Source of the DNA: Rhodopseudomonas palustris
GTDB taxonomy: Bacteria; Pseudomonadota; Alphaproteobacteria; Rhizobiales; Xanthobacteraceae
Assembly: GCF_003031265.1 (NCBI RefSeq)
Contig: NZ_CP019966.1
Span: 2,728,001-2,792,000 of the forward strand
Reading direction: 5' to 3'
Length of the DNA stretch: 64,000 nt
Under the pieces are notes generated by a model. The model had not been told where the DNA came from and did no database searches. It was given only the letters and a program-made list of their open reading frames with translations. The position numbers were made by a program, and so were the translations under genes. Shown here one piece after another: positions 29,418 through 38,444 of the stretch (position 1 is the first letter of the stretch; every line of letters starts with the position of its first letter).

Positions 29418-30116
29418 TCAACGGGCCGCGGTGAGCAGTTCGCCGTCGTCTGCCGGAGCGGGCGCCAACTTCAATTGCGCCTCCTGTTCGATCAGCCGCA
29501 GTGTCTGCGCCAGATGGCGCTCGGTCGTTGCCACGACACCGTCGCGGTCGCGGCTCCGATAAAGCGCCAGCAATTCGGCGTGATCGCGGTTGTTCATGTC
29601 GCGGATGTCCGGATCGGCGAATAGCGACAGGACGACATAAGGCGAGGCGGCATGGGCAAGGTTGTAGACCACGCTGCCGAGGCGGCCGCCGGTGGTGTTG
29701 CCGGTCAGGGCGGCGTGAAATTCCTCGTTGAGATTGGCCCAGCTTTGCGCCGAGACCTTGCCGCACATCTTGCGATGGCAAGCGTCGGCGCGGGCGAGAT
29801 CGTCGTCAGTGACGCGATCGAAGGTGCGGGCGGCCAACAGAGGCTCCAGCCGCATCCGCATCTGGTAGATCTCCTGCACGTCGTCCAGCGTCAGCCCGCG
29901 AACGACGGCGCCGCGCCTTGCGTCGAGTGAGATCAGCCCTTCCGACAGCAGGTCGCGAAAGGCTTCGCGCACCGGCGTCGTACTGACGTCGAGCTGACGC
30001 GCGATCTCTTCCTGCCGCAGCCGCGTGCCGGCCGGATAGCGCCCCTGCAGAATCTTGGTCCGCAGATCGAGCAGGACATGCTGGCGGACCGTCGTGGGCT
30101 GTCCACGTCTCCGCAT
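29418..30116 (-). CDS. GntR-family regulator, FadR (FCD) subfamily
   Basis: A 232-residue regulator with the winged HTH at residues 12-75 (RQEEIARQLDVSTTPVREAFRDLLSEGLI) and an all-helical FCD ligand domain with its metal-binding pattern (D/H residues in RADACHRKM, NEEFHAALTG, RDHAELLALYRSRD). It is divergent from the ABC importer operon and most likely controls it in response to the imported compound or a product. Confidence 0.92.
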   Translation of the reverse strand: MRRRGQPTTVRQHVLLDLRTKILQGRYPAGTRLRQEEIARQLDVSTTPVREAFRDLLSEGLISLDARRGAVVRGLTLDDVQEIYQMRMRLEPLLAARTFDRVTDDDLARADACHRKMCGKVSAQSWANLNEEFHAALTGNTTGGRLGSVVYNLAHAASPYVVLSLFADPDIRDMNNRDHAELLALYRSRDRDGVVATTERHLAQTLRLIEQEAQLKLAPAPADDGELLTAAR

Positions 30117-30425
30117 CTTTCACTCCCTTAAGTGCCGATCGCCGAGGCGATTACGAGGCAGCCGTCGGCAGCTTCGTATTGCGCGCGGATTAGTCGTCGT
30201 TTCAATCTCGATATCACAGAACGCGCCCGGACCGGTGCCGCTTCGGTGTGCACAATGCACAATGCATTGGAGCGGCGGGATGGGACGAAGCACGGCGGCG
30301 GCGAACGCCGCGAGGGCGGGCGGCCTTCCGCTAATCGCCTGCGCTGCAGCGGGAATTGGCGTTCTTCGACCTTTGTCGAATGTGCTGGCATGGGTTTTGC
30401 AAAGCATTCGCAAAGGAGCAAATCC
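30117..30425. other. regulatory region between GntR gene and ABC operon
   Basis: 309 bases between divergent genes. The notable part is the palindrome cluster at 30247-30268, listed separately. The ATPase gene has AAAGGAG 7 bases before its ATG. No small gene seen. Confidence 0.5.
30247..30268. promoter_or_regulatory. overlapping palindromes, candidate GntR operator
   Basis: TGTGCACA (30247-30254) is a perfect palindrome and overlaps AATGCA-CAA-TGCATT (30254-30268), a perfect inverted repeat with a 3-base centre. FadR-type regulators bind such short symmetric sites. It lies midway between the regulator and the operon. Confidence 0.5.
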
Positions 30426-31214
30426 ATGGCAGAGCCGCAGATCCAACTCAGCGTTCGAGACGTCCGCAAGGTGTTTCCCGGAAAAGGGGGGCCAGTGCCA
30501 GTTCTCGACGGGCTGTCCTTCGACATCTACGAGCGCGATTTCGTCAGCATCATTGGGCCGAGCGGTTGCGGCAAGACGACGATCTTCAACGTGATCGCGG
30601 GACTACTGAATGCCGATAGCGGCAGCCTGATCTATCGCGGGGAGCAGGTCAGCAGTCTGCGCGGCCGCATTGGCTACATGATGCAGAAGGATCTGTTGTT
30701 TCCCTGGCGGACGGTGCTGGAGAACGTGCTGCTCGGCCTGCGCGTGCGCGGCGTCGCCGATGCCGAAGCGCTCGACACTGCGCGGGAATATCTGTCGACC
30801 TTCGGTCTTTCGGGATTCGAGAAGGCCTATCCCAAGACCTTGTCGGGCGGCATGCGCCAGCGTGTGGCGCTGATCCGGACGCTGATCATGGATCCCGACA
30901 TCCTGCTGCTCGATGAGCCGTTCTCCGCGCTCGACTACCAGACGCGGCTGTATCTCGAAGGCGTGCTGATGGAGGCGGTCGAGACCTTCAACAAGACCGT
31001 CATTCTGATCACCCACGACGTCGACGAAGCGGTCGCCTTGTCCAAGCGCGTCGTCGCCCTGAGCGGGCGGCCGACGCGGGTCAAGAATGTCCATCACATC
31101 GACATCGAGCGCACCGGCCCCGTGGAGGCGCGCAGCGATCACCGCTTCTCCGATTATTTCCACATGCTCTGCGGTGAGCTCGACATTCAGACCCGAAAAG
31201 TGAAGTCCAACTGA
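30426..31214 (+). CDS. ABC transporter ATP-binding protein (nitrate/sulfonate/taurine class)
   Basis: ATPase of 262 residues for an importer of the SsuB/TauB/NrtD class. Walker A GPSGCGKTT at 44-52, signature LSGGMRQ at 139-145, Walker B LLLDEP with E164, switch histidine in LITHDVDEAV. The MQKDLLFPWRTVLEN Q-loop block is typical of this class. The frame extends upstream, but the ATG at 30426 with AAAGGAG is the start. Its stop overlaps the permease ATG by 4 bases. Confidence 0.93.
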   Translation: MAEPQIQLSVRDVRKVFPGKGGPVPVLDGLSFDIYERDFVSIIGPSGCGKTTIFNVIAGLLNADSGSLIYRGEQVSSLRGRIGYMMQKDLLFPWRTVLENVLLGLRVRGVADAEALDTAREYLSTFGLSGFEKAYPKTLSGGMRQRVALIRTLIMDPDILLLDEPFSALDYQTRLYLEGVLMEAVETFNKTVILITHDVDEAVALSKRVVALSGRPTRVKNVHHIDIERTGPVEARSDHRFSDYFHMLCGELDIQTRKVKSN

Positions 31215-32092
31215 TGACCAGCGCAACAGACGTCGCACCCCGTACCGGCGGCACTGCCATCCGGCCCAATCACGAAACGATCAGCCTGACCCAGCGTCTG
31301 GTCGTCACGTTCGACACGCATCTCGGTCGCACCGCGCTGCAGGCGCTCGCGGTGGTCGCGTTCTTCCTGCTGTGGGAGCTCGGAGTCCGCATGGGCTGGA
31401 TTTCGGAGTTCCTGGTCGGGAAGCCGTCGGGGATCTGGGTGCGGTTCGAGACCCAGTTGCTCGATGGATCGCTGTTCGTCGACAGCGGCTACACGCTCTA
31501 CGAAGCTTTGATCGGCTTCGTCGTCGGCACCATCGTCGGTTCGGTTCTCGGTCTGGCGATGTGGTACTCGACCTTCATCGCCCGGATGGTCGAGCCCTTC
31601 ATCGTGGCGCTCAACAGCGTTCCGAAGATTGCTCTCGCCCCGGTGATCCTGCTGTGGTTCGGCACAGGCTTGTTGTCGAAGGTGGTGCTGGTGGTGTCGA
31701 TGACGGCGCTGGTGGCGCTGATCGCAGCGTATCAAGCCGCCAAAGACAGCGACAAGGATTTGCAGTCGCTGATGCTGTCGATGGGTGGCTCCAAACACCA
31801 GATCTTCTACAGCGTGGTCGTTCCGTCGTCGCTGCCGGCGATCATCGCAACCTTCCGGATCAACATCGGCTTCGCTCTGGTCGGTGCGGTGGTCGGAGAG
31901 TTCATCTCGTCCAAGCGTGGCCTTGGCCATCTCGTTTACAACGCATCGAGCCTCTACGACCTCAATTCGGTCTGGGTCGGCCTGTTCGTCCTGATGTTCA
32001 TGGGCTTCGTGCTCTACCACGGGATCGATGCGCTCGAGCGCTACCTGCTGCCCTGGAAGCAGGACACCGGACACGTCCGGATTCAGGCCTAG
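31214..32092 (+). CDS. ABC transporter permease
   Basis: Inner-membrane permease of 292 residues, BPD_transp_1 fold, with about six TM segments and the cytoplasmic EAA loop in AYQAAKDSDKDLQSLMLSMGGSKHQIFYSVVVPSSLP-like order. Starts at the ATG overlapping the ATPase stop. Partner of the upstream ATPase and downstream binding protein; class as for SsuC/TauC. Confidence 0.92.
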   Translation: MTSATDVAPRTGGTAIRPNHETISLTQRLVVTFDTHLGRTALQALAVVAFFLLWELGVRMGWISEFLVGKPSGIWVRFETQLLDGSLFVDSGYTLYEALIGFVVGTIVGSVLGLAMWYSTFIARMVEPFIVALNSVPKIALAPVILLWFGTGLLSKVVLVVSMTALVALIAAYQAAKDSDKDLQSLMLSMGGSKHQIFYSVVVPSSLPAIIATFRINIGFALVGAVVGEFISSKRGLGHLVYNASSLYDLNSVWVGLFVLMFMGFVLYHGIDALERYLLPWKQDTGHVRIQA

Positions 32093-32148
32093 ACGCGGCC
32101 GCACCAACTCCCACCACCTCCTTCACCCAACCTCGGAGCCGAAACCTT

Positions 32149-33126
32149 ATGCGTTCGATCGGAAGACTTGTCGGTGCAGCCACCGTCGTGGCGTCGTTAG
32201 TAGCTTCGACGGTGGTCCCCACCGCCGCGATGGCCAAGCAGGTCAAAATCTCTCAGGCCTTCCAGTCCATGCTTTACCTGCCGTTCTACGTCGCGCTGGA
32301 TAAGGGCTTCTTCAAGCAGCAGGGCCTCGACGTCGACAAGGAGACCGCAGGTTCGCCGACCACGGCACTGTCCGCGGTTCTGTCGGGGAGTGCGTCGTTC
32401 TCGATCCACGGTCCGGAATGGACCGCGATCGCCAATTCGAAGGGCGCCGATGTCGGCATCATCTGCAACGTGGTGAATGGCGCGGCCGTGTGGGTCGCTG
32501 CGGCGCCCGACTTCAAATACGACACGCTCCAGGATCTCAAGGGCCAGAAGGTCGTGGCCGGCCTGATGCCGACCACCAGCACCTCGCTGTTCATGAAGTT
32601 GCTCAAGGACAACGGCATGAAGCCTGACTCCGACGTCGATCTGCTGCAGGTGCAGATCGGCTCCGAGCCGGGGCCATTCCTCGGCGGTCAGGCCAAGGTG
32701 GCCGTGCTGTATGAGCCGGGCCTGGATCAGGTGGTGGCCAAGGGCATGAAGGTCGTGATCGGCTTCCCGAAAGCCTACGGTCCGTATGCGTTCTCGTCGA
32801 TCACCGCTCGCAAGAACGTCGATCCGAAAGATGCGCAGGCGGTGGTAAACGCGATGGAGCTGGCGCTGCGCTTCATGAAGAACAATCCCGATGAAGCGGT
32901 CGCGATCGCCCAGAAGGAATTCCCGACGCTCGATCCGAAGATCGTCGAAGCGGCCGTCCGGCGGATGATCGCCGAAAACGTCTATCCGAGCAGCGTGCAG
33001 ACAACGCAGCAGGCCTACGAGACCGCGATGCAGACCCAGATCGCGCTCGGCAATCTCAAGCAGGCGCCGAAGTACGAGGACTTCGTCATTCAGGACTACG
33101 TCAAGCCTGCGCTCGCGCTGAAATAA
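32149..33126 (+). CDS. periplasmic substrate-binding protein (NMT1/ThiY/SsuA-like)
   Basis: A 325-residue binding protein with a signal peptide (1-29, ending TAAMA-KQ). The mature part begins KISQAFQSMLYLPFYVALDKGFF, the pattern of NMT1/SsuA/ThiY binding proteins, with GSPTTALSAVLSGSASFSIHGPEW where ligand contacts usually fall. Substrate not assignable; the downstream amidase suggests an amide or ureide. A strong terminator follows the stop. Confidence 0.92.
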   Translation: MRSIGRLVGAATVVASLVASTVVPTAAMAKQVKISQAFQSMLYLPFYVALDKGFFKQQGLDVDKETAGSPTTALSAVLSGSASFSIHGPEWTAIANSKGADVGIICNVVNGAAVWVAAAPDFKYDTLQDLKGQKVVAGLMPTTSTSLFMKLLKDNGMKPDSDVDLLQVQIGSEPGPFLGGQAKVAVLYEPGLDQVVAKGMKVVIGFPKAYGPYAFSSITARKNVDPKDAQAVVNAMELALRFMKNNPDEAVAIAQKEFPTLDPKIVEAAVRRMIAENVYPSSVQTTQQAYETAMQTQIALGNLKQAPKYEDFVIQDYVKPALALK

Positions 33127-33137
33127 CCATGGCCATT

Positions 33138-33175
33138 ACGCCGGCGATCGGAGGCGATCGCCGGCGTCTTCTTTT
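33138..33175 (+). terminator. intrinsic terminator after the ABC operon
   Basis: A perfect 13-bp stem (33138-33150 with 33155-33167) with a GAGG loop, then CTTCTTTT. It lies between the binding protein and the amidase, so amidase expression needs read-through or its own promoter. Confidence 0.85.
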
Positions 33176-33198
33176 GCGCTTCAAGGACGATCTCAATC

Positions 33199-34476
33199 AT
33201 GTCGCATCCGCTGGGACTGCTCGCAGTCCATCGCGCGTTCCGTGAAGGAACGTTGAGCCCCGCCGACTACATTGCCAGTTGCACCCAGCGCGCCGACGAG
33301 GTGGAGCCTTGGCTGAAGGCGTTCTGTCATCGGCTGCTAGGCGAACAGCTCACGGGCGGGGAGGGACCGCTCGCCGGCATCCCGATCGGCATCAAGGACA
33401 TCATCGCGACGGCCGGCATTCCGACCACCAACGGATCACGGGTCTATGCCGACCACATCCCGGATCAGGACGCGCCGATCGTGGCGCGCATCAAACAGCT
33501 TGGCGGCATCGTGTTCGGCAAAACGGTGAGCACTGAATTTGCCTGGCGGAGCCCGGGGCCAACGGTCAATCCCAACAATCCGCAGCACACGCCCGGCGGT
33601 TCGTCGAGCGGATCGGCGGCCGCGGTGGCGGCCGGCATCGTGCCGATGGCGCTCGGCACCCAGACCGTCGGTTCGGTGGTACGACCCGCTGCCTATTGCG
33701 GCATCGTGGGCTTCAAGCCGAGCTTCGGTGCGATCGTTCGCGACGGCGTTCACCCATTGGCGCAATCGCTCGATCACGTCGGATTCTTGACCCGATCGGT
33801 CGAAGACGCGGCGTTCGCATTTGGCTTGCTGGCCGACGCCGCCGACGCGGAGACGGCAGCCGAAGCCGTCGAGGGAGACGTGCTTCCTGTGGCCTCGTCA
33901 CTGCGGCTCGGTGTGGTTCGCCCGCCCATCTGGGATCGGGTCAGCGCCGAACAGAACCAGGCGTTCGAGGCGGCTCTGGATACGTTGCGGCGCACAGGGG
34001 CCGGCGTCGTATCGCTGGAGCTTCCCGAGCGCTATTGGAAGGGATTCGAAGCCGCGGAGATCATTCTGGCGGCGGAGGCGGCTGCGATCTTCAACGGGCT
34101 GATCACGCAGCATCCCGATCTGACCAGCCCGCAGCTCAAGGAGCTGGTGGCGACGGGCAACGGGATCAGCGCACCGCGCTACATCGATGCCCGCCAACTG
34201 CAGGCATCCCTGCGGGAGGAGCTTCCGCGGCATCTCAGCGGTCTCGATGGCATCCTGACGGTGCCGGCGCCCGGCGAGGCGCCGGAAGGACTGGCCTATA
34301 CGGGCGACGCCAGTTTTTGTGCGCTGTGGACGATGCTGGGCGTGCCGGCACTGACGATGCCGATCGCCCGGTCTGGCCGCGGCCTACCGCTTGGCCTGCA
34401 AGTGGTCGGTGGCTTCGGCGAGGACGCCAAGCTGCTGCGCATCGCTCGGGTGGTCGAGGCGAAGCTGGCGAACTGA
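33199..34476 (+). CDS. amidase signature enzyme
   Basis: A 425-residue amidase. The Ser-cisSer-Lys triad is visible: K66 in PIGIKDIIA, S135 in GGSSSGSAAAVAAG and S159 in GTQTVGSVVRPAAYCG; the spacing (69 and 24 residues) matches malonamidase-type enzymes. No signal peptide, so it acts in the cytoplasm on an imported or internal amide. It follows the ABC importer in the same direction, 72 bases after it but beyond a terminator. Substrate unknown; GatA is unlikely because gatB/gatC are absent here. Confidence 0.9.
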   Translation: MSHPLGLLAVHRAFREGTLSPADYIASCTQRADEVEPWLKAFCHRLLGEQLTGGEGPLAGIPIGIKDIIATAGIPTTNGSRVYADHIPDQDAPIVARIKQLGGIVFGKTVSTEFAWRSPGPTVNPNNPQHTPGGSSSGSAAAVAAGIVPMALGTQTVGSVVRPAAYCGIVGFKPSFGAIVRDGVHPLAQSLDHVGFLTRSVEDAAFAFGLLADAADAETAAEAVEGDVLPVASSLRLGVVRPPIWDRVSAEQNQAFEAALDTLRRTGAGVVSLELPERYWKGFEAAEIILAAEAAAIFNGLITQHPDLTSPQLKELVATGNGISAPRYIDARQLQASLREELPRHLSGLDGILTVPAPGEAPEGLAYTGDASFCALWTMLGVPALTMPIARSGRGLPLGLQVVGGFGEDAKLLRIARVVEAKLAN

Positions 34477-34517
34477 CTCGATCGACGCGCGGCTAAAGCT
34501 CTGCCGCCGCGCGTCGG

Positions 34518-36323
34518 TCAGGACCTCACCTTGACGTAGCTGCCCGGCGCATCTTCCAGCGGCGGGTAGGCTTCGTTGCCGATGGCGCGGGCGGGGACCT
34601 GTTCGTCGTCGAAGGCGCCGATCCAGGCGCGCCAGTCCGGCCACCACGACCCCTTGTGCTCCTCGGCCCCGTTCAGCCAGTTGGCGACCGAGCCGGCGAA
34701 GATGTCTGGGTTGGTCCAGAACTGGTACTTGTTCGCCGCCGGAGGATTGATCACGCCGGCGATGTGGCCCGAGCCGGACAGCACGAATTTCACCGGACCG
34801 CCGAAGAACTGCGAGCCGTACAGCACCGACTCCGCCGGAGCGATATGGTCTTCGCGGGTGGCGAGGTTGTAGATCGGCACCTTGACCTTGGCGAGGTCGA
34901 GCGTGGTGTTGTCCAGCACCATGGTGCCGGCCGACAGCTTGTTGTCGAGATAGCAGTTGCGTAAGTAGTAGGAGTGGTTCGCCGCCGGCATCCTTGTGGC
35001 GTCGGAATTCCAATGCAGCAGGTCGAACGCCTGCGGCGGCTGGCCCTTCAGGTAGTTGTTGACGACGTAGGACCAGATCAGGTCGTTCGGGCGCAGCATG
35101 TTGAAGGCCATCGCCATCTTGGCGCCTTCGAGCACCCCGGTGACCTTCATCTCGCGCTCGACCGCGGAAATCTGTTCCTCGTCGACGAACACCATCAGGT
35201 CGCCGGCATGGGTGAAGTCGACCTGCGTGGTCAGGAAGGTCGCCGAGGTGACCCGCACCCGGCGGCGCTCTGCCAGCCAGGCCAGCGTCGAGGCGAGCAG
35301 GGTGCCGCCGACGCAGTAGCCCAGCGTGTGCACCTTCATCTCGCCGGTGACCTTCTCGACCACGTCCATCGCGGTCAGCGGCCCGAGCTTCATGTAGTCG
35401 GCGAAATCCTTGTCGGCGAGGCTCTTGTCCGGGTTGACCCAGGAGATCACGAACACGGTGAGGCCCTGGTCGACGCACCATTTGATGAACGACTTCTCGG
35501 GCTTCAGGTCGAGGATGTAGTATTTGTTGATCCACGGCGGCACGATCAGCAGCGGCGTGCGCTGCACCGTTTCGGTGGCGGGCTCATACTGGATGAGCTG
35601 CATGATCTCGTTCTGAAAGATCACCTTGCCCGGGGTGACCGCCATGTTGACGCCGACCTCGAGCCCGGCCGGATCGGACTGCCGGATCTTGAGGTGACCG
35701 CGGCCGGACTGGATGTCGTCGGCCAGCATCTTCATGCCGCGTACCAGATTGTCGCCGCTGGCCTCCAGCGTGTGCCGCGTCAGCTCGGGGTTGGTCATCA
35801 CGAAGTTGGACGGCGCCAGCGCGGTGGTGAGCTGCTGGACGTAGAACGCCGCCTTGCGCTTGGTGTGCGGATCGATCTCAGCGTTTTTGACCAGTTCGTC
35901 GGCCCACTGCGTGGTGAGCAGATAGGCCTGCATCAGGAAGTCGTAGAACGCGTTGGCCTTCCATTCCGGTGAGGCGAATCGCTTGTCGCGCGGCGAGGGG
36001 GCGATCGCCGGTTCGGCCTGTTCGCCGGCGAGGCGCTTGGAGGCCGCGCCCCAGAGTTCGAGACACGACTTGCCGAGCCGCTGCTGCAGCTCTTTGGAAC
36101 GGTCCTGGTCGGACAGCCAGTAATTGGCGACGGTGGAGAAGCTCTTCACCATTTCGGTCAGACCGGGGGGCGGATGACCGTCCGGTGGCACGGCACCGTT
36201 CTGCGACTTCATCATCGTCGCAAGCGCCTGGCTACCAGTCTCCATCGCCTGCGCCAGATTGCGGGCGAATGCGTCAGGATCGAACTTCGGGGCCGCCTTG
36301 GGTTCTGCGAGCATGTCGGTCAT
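34518..36323 (-). CDS. phaC: class I poly(3-hydroxyalkanoate) synthase
   Basis: PhaC polymerises hydroxyacyl-CoA into storage polyester at the granule surface. 601 residues, usual for class I. The lipase-like box GYCVGG holds nucleophile C337; the other triad members fit D in NLATREDHIAP and H in GSGHIAGVINPP. The N-terminal 100 residues include the FSTVANYWLSDQDRSKELQQ segment of class I enzymes. phaA/phaB are not in the window. Confidence 0.95.
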   Translation of the reverse strand: MTDMLAEPKAAPKFDPDAFARNLAQAMETGSQALATMMKSQNGAVPPDGHPPPGLTEMVKSFSTVANYWLSDQDRSKELQQRLGKSCLELWGAASKRLAGEQAEPAIAPSPRDKRFASPEWKANAFYDFLMQAYLLTTQWADELVKNAEIDPHTKRKAAFYVQQLTTALAPSNFVMTNPELTRHTLEASGDNLVRGMKMLADDIQSGRGHLKIRQSDPAGLEVGVNMAVTPGKVIFQNEIMQLIQYEPATETVQRTPLLIVPPWINKYYILDLKPEKSFIKWCVDQGLTVFVISWVNPDKSLADKDFADYMKLGPLTAMDVVEKVTGEMKVHTLGYCVGGTLLASTLAWLAERRRVRVTSATFLTTQVDFTHAGDLMVFVDEEQISAVEREMKVTGVLEGAKMAMAFNMLRPNDLIWSYVVNNYLKGQPPQAFDLLHWNSDATRMPAANHSYYLRNCYLDNKLSAGTMVLDNTTLDLAKVKVPIYNLATREDHIAPAESVLYGSQFFGGPVKFVLSGSGHIAGVINPPAANKYQFWTNPDIFAGSVANWLNGAEEHKGSWWPDWRAWIGAFDDEQVPARAIGNEAYPPLEDAPGSYVKVRS

Positions 36324-36592
36324 GAATCAACACTACAATCCGGTGCAGAAAATCCGCTGAGATTTGTCGTCGCGCCCCCGGATGATGGCATAGTTCGGTA
36401 AACGTCGCTGATTTCGATGTGCTGCAGTGCGACAAATTGCGCTTGATTTAGCCACATTGGCATCCCACTGAGGCGGTCGGGTCGGTTAATGTCGCCGCTC
36501 GGCGCTGGCCGGTTCGAGGCGAAATGAGCTAAGGTTTAATCCTCGAGTGCGACGATTGTTGCGAGCGGCGACGATCGGGAAGGCGGGGCCGC

Positions 36593-36961
36593 GTGAAGGC
36601 AAGCAGGGTGATGCGAGTGGCAGGCACGGGTGGACGGACGGGACCCGGCATGCGGGCTGCTGTGGCAGCTGCGCTGGTCGTGGCCGGCTGCGCGCTCGGC
36701 GGCTGCTCGGTGTCGCTGTCGGACATGCCGCTGCTCGGCAGCAGCGATGCCCCTGCCAAGCCCAAGCAAGCCGACGCTTTTCCGGCCGTGAACGACCTGC
36801 CGGCCAATCGCGAGGAAGCGGTGCTGGCGCCGGCCGAGCGCAATAAGATCGAGCAGGAATTGATCGCAGCCCGCGAACGCCAAGCGAACGCGAATGCCGC
36901 TGCAGGTGCCGCCGCGCCGGCCGCGGGCACCGCGGCCGCCAGAACGGCGGCGTCGAGATAG
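36593..36961 (+). CDS. putative lipoprotein
   Basis: Up to 122 residues from GTG 36593; ATG at 36611 or 36650 may be the true start, and the latter gives a compact lipoprotein signal MRAAVAAALVVAGCALGGC with two possible lipobox cysteines (VAGC, LGGC). The mature part is Ala/Pro-rich, with a helical stretch ERNKIEQELIAARERQANANAA. No family recognised; similar small lipoproteins precede the aminotransferase in related genomes as far as I recall, which is weak evidence. Confidence 0.6.
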   Translation: MKASRVMRVAGTGGRTGPGMRAAVAAALVVAGCALGGCSVSLSDMPLLGSSDAPAKPKQADAFPAVNDLPANREEAVLAPAERNKIEQELIAARERQANANAAAGAAAPAAGTAAARTAASR

Positions 36962-37145
36962 CCGGAGCGACGCCGCCATCGACGACCCGCCGCCGGGGCA
37001 GGTGACGATCGCGAGCGGGCTGCATGTCAGCCTTGTCGCAAACAGCCGCAAATTCGATCGAATCAGGGCGTTGCTGCACGTTTATCGGATTCCCCTCCGA
37101 TCAAGAACGCGGTAACGATCCCACCGTTACCCGGAGTCGAGGACC

Positions 37146-38366
37146 ATGGAAGAATTCTACCGCATCCGCCGCTTGCCGCCCTACGTGTTCGAGCAGGTCA
37201 ACCGGGCCAAGGCCGCCGCGCGCAACGCCGGAGCCGACATCATCGATCTCGGGATGGGCAATCCGGACCTGCCGGCTCCGCCGCACGTCCTGGAAAAGCT
37301 GAAGGACACTCTCGGCAAGCCGCGCACCGACCGCTATTCCGCCTCCCGCGGTATCACCGGTCTCCGCAGGGCTCAGGCCGCTTATTACGACCGCCGATTC
37401 GGCGTGAAGCTGAACCCCGACACCCAGGTGGTCGCGACCCTCGGCTCCAAGGAAGGCTTCGCCAACGTCGCCCAGGCGATCACCGCCCCCGGCGACGTCG
37501 TGCTGTGCCCGAACCCGAGCTATCCGATCCACGCCTTCGGCTTCCTGATGGCCGGCGGCGTGATCCGCTCGGTGCCGTCCGAGCCGACCCCGGATTTCTT
37601 CGCCGCGGCCGAGCGGGCGATCATCCATTCGATCCCCAAGCCGATCGCGCTGATCGCCTGCTATCCGTCGAACCCGACCGCCTATGTGGCCAGCCTCGAC
37701 TTCTACAAGGATCTGGTGGCGTTCGCGAAGAAGCACGAGATCATGATCCTGTCGGATCTGGCCTACGCCGAAGTGTATTTCGACGACAACAATCCGCCGC
37801 CGTCGGTGCTGCAGGTGCCGGGCGCGATGGACGTCACCGTCGAGTTCACCTCGATGTCGAAGACGTTCTCGATGGCCGGCTGGCGGATGGGCTTCGCGGT
37901 CGGCAACGAGCGCATCATCGCCGCGCTGGCCCGCGTGAAGTCGTATCTCGATTACGGCGCCTTCACCCCGGTCCAGGTCGCCGCCACCGCCGCGCTGAAT
38001 GGTCCGGACGACTGCATCAAGGAGATGCGCGAGACCTACAAGAAGCGCCGCGACATCCTGGTCGAGAGCTTCGGCCGCGCCGGCTGGGACATCCCGCCGC
38101 CCTCGGCGTCGATGTTCGCCTGGGCGCCGCTGCCGCCGGCCTTCCGCGAGATCGGCTCGATGCAGTTCGCCACCCTGATGGTGGAGAAGTGCGGTGTCGT
38201 GGTGTCGCCCGGCGTCGGCTTCGGCGAGCACGGCGAGGGCTTCGTCCGCATCGCGATGGTGGAAAACGAGCAGCGCATCCGCCAGGCGGCGCGCGGCGTC
38301 CGGCGCTTCCTTGAAAGCGGCGTCGAAACGTTGCACAACGTCGTGCCTCTCGCTGCTCAGCGATAG
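37146..38366 (+). CDS. class I/II aminotransferase, AlaC/LL-DAP aminotransferase-like
   Basis: A PLP-dependent aminotransferase of 406 residues. PLP lysine in SMSKTFSMAGWRMGF; DLGMGNPDLPAPPHVLEKL and YPSNPTAYVASLDFY mark the fold-type I family. Proteins of this type are annotated either as glutamate-pyruvate aminotransferase AlaC or LL-diaminopimelate aminotransferase; since alphaproteobacteria usually have the succinylase DAP route, an alanine-forming role is more probable. It precedes hom by 78 bases, in the same direction. Confidence 0.9.
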   Translation: MEEFYRIRRLPPYVFEQVNRAKAAARNAGADIIDLGMGNPDLPAPPHVLEKLKDTLGKPRTDRYSASRGITGLRRAQAAYYDRRFGVKLNPDTQVVATLGSKEGFANVAQAITAPGDVVLCPNPSYPIHAFGFLMAGGVIRSVPSEPTPDFFAAAERAIIHSIPKPIALIACYPSNPTAYVASLDFYKDLVAFAKKHEIMILSDLAYAEVYFDDNNPPPSVLQVPGAMDVTVEFTSMSKTFSMAGWRMGFAVGNERIIAALARVKSYLDYGAFTPVQVAATAALNGPDDCIKEMRETYKKRRDILVESFGRAGWDIPPPSASMFAWAPLPPAFREIGSMQFATLMVEKCGVVVSPGVGFGEHGEGFVRIAMVENEQRIRQAARGVRRFLESGVETLHNVVPLAAQR

Positions 38367-38444
38367 GCCCGTCATTGGGGGCCGCCCGCCGGCCTCCGGG
38401 TTCTTCCCCAAGAAACGCCGGTTCCGGCAGCAGGTCAGCGCGTC

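Noticed and set aside
33199..34476. GatA (glutamyl-tRNA amidotransferase) assignment for the amidase
   Set aside because: No gatB or gatC nearby and the length and context fit a stand-alone amidase signature enzyme better.
37146..38366. Firm assignment as LL-diaminopimelate aminotransferase
   Set aside because: That name is used for these proteins in databases, but the route is unusual in this group; AlaC-like activity is at least as likely, so no symbol was given.
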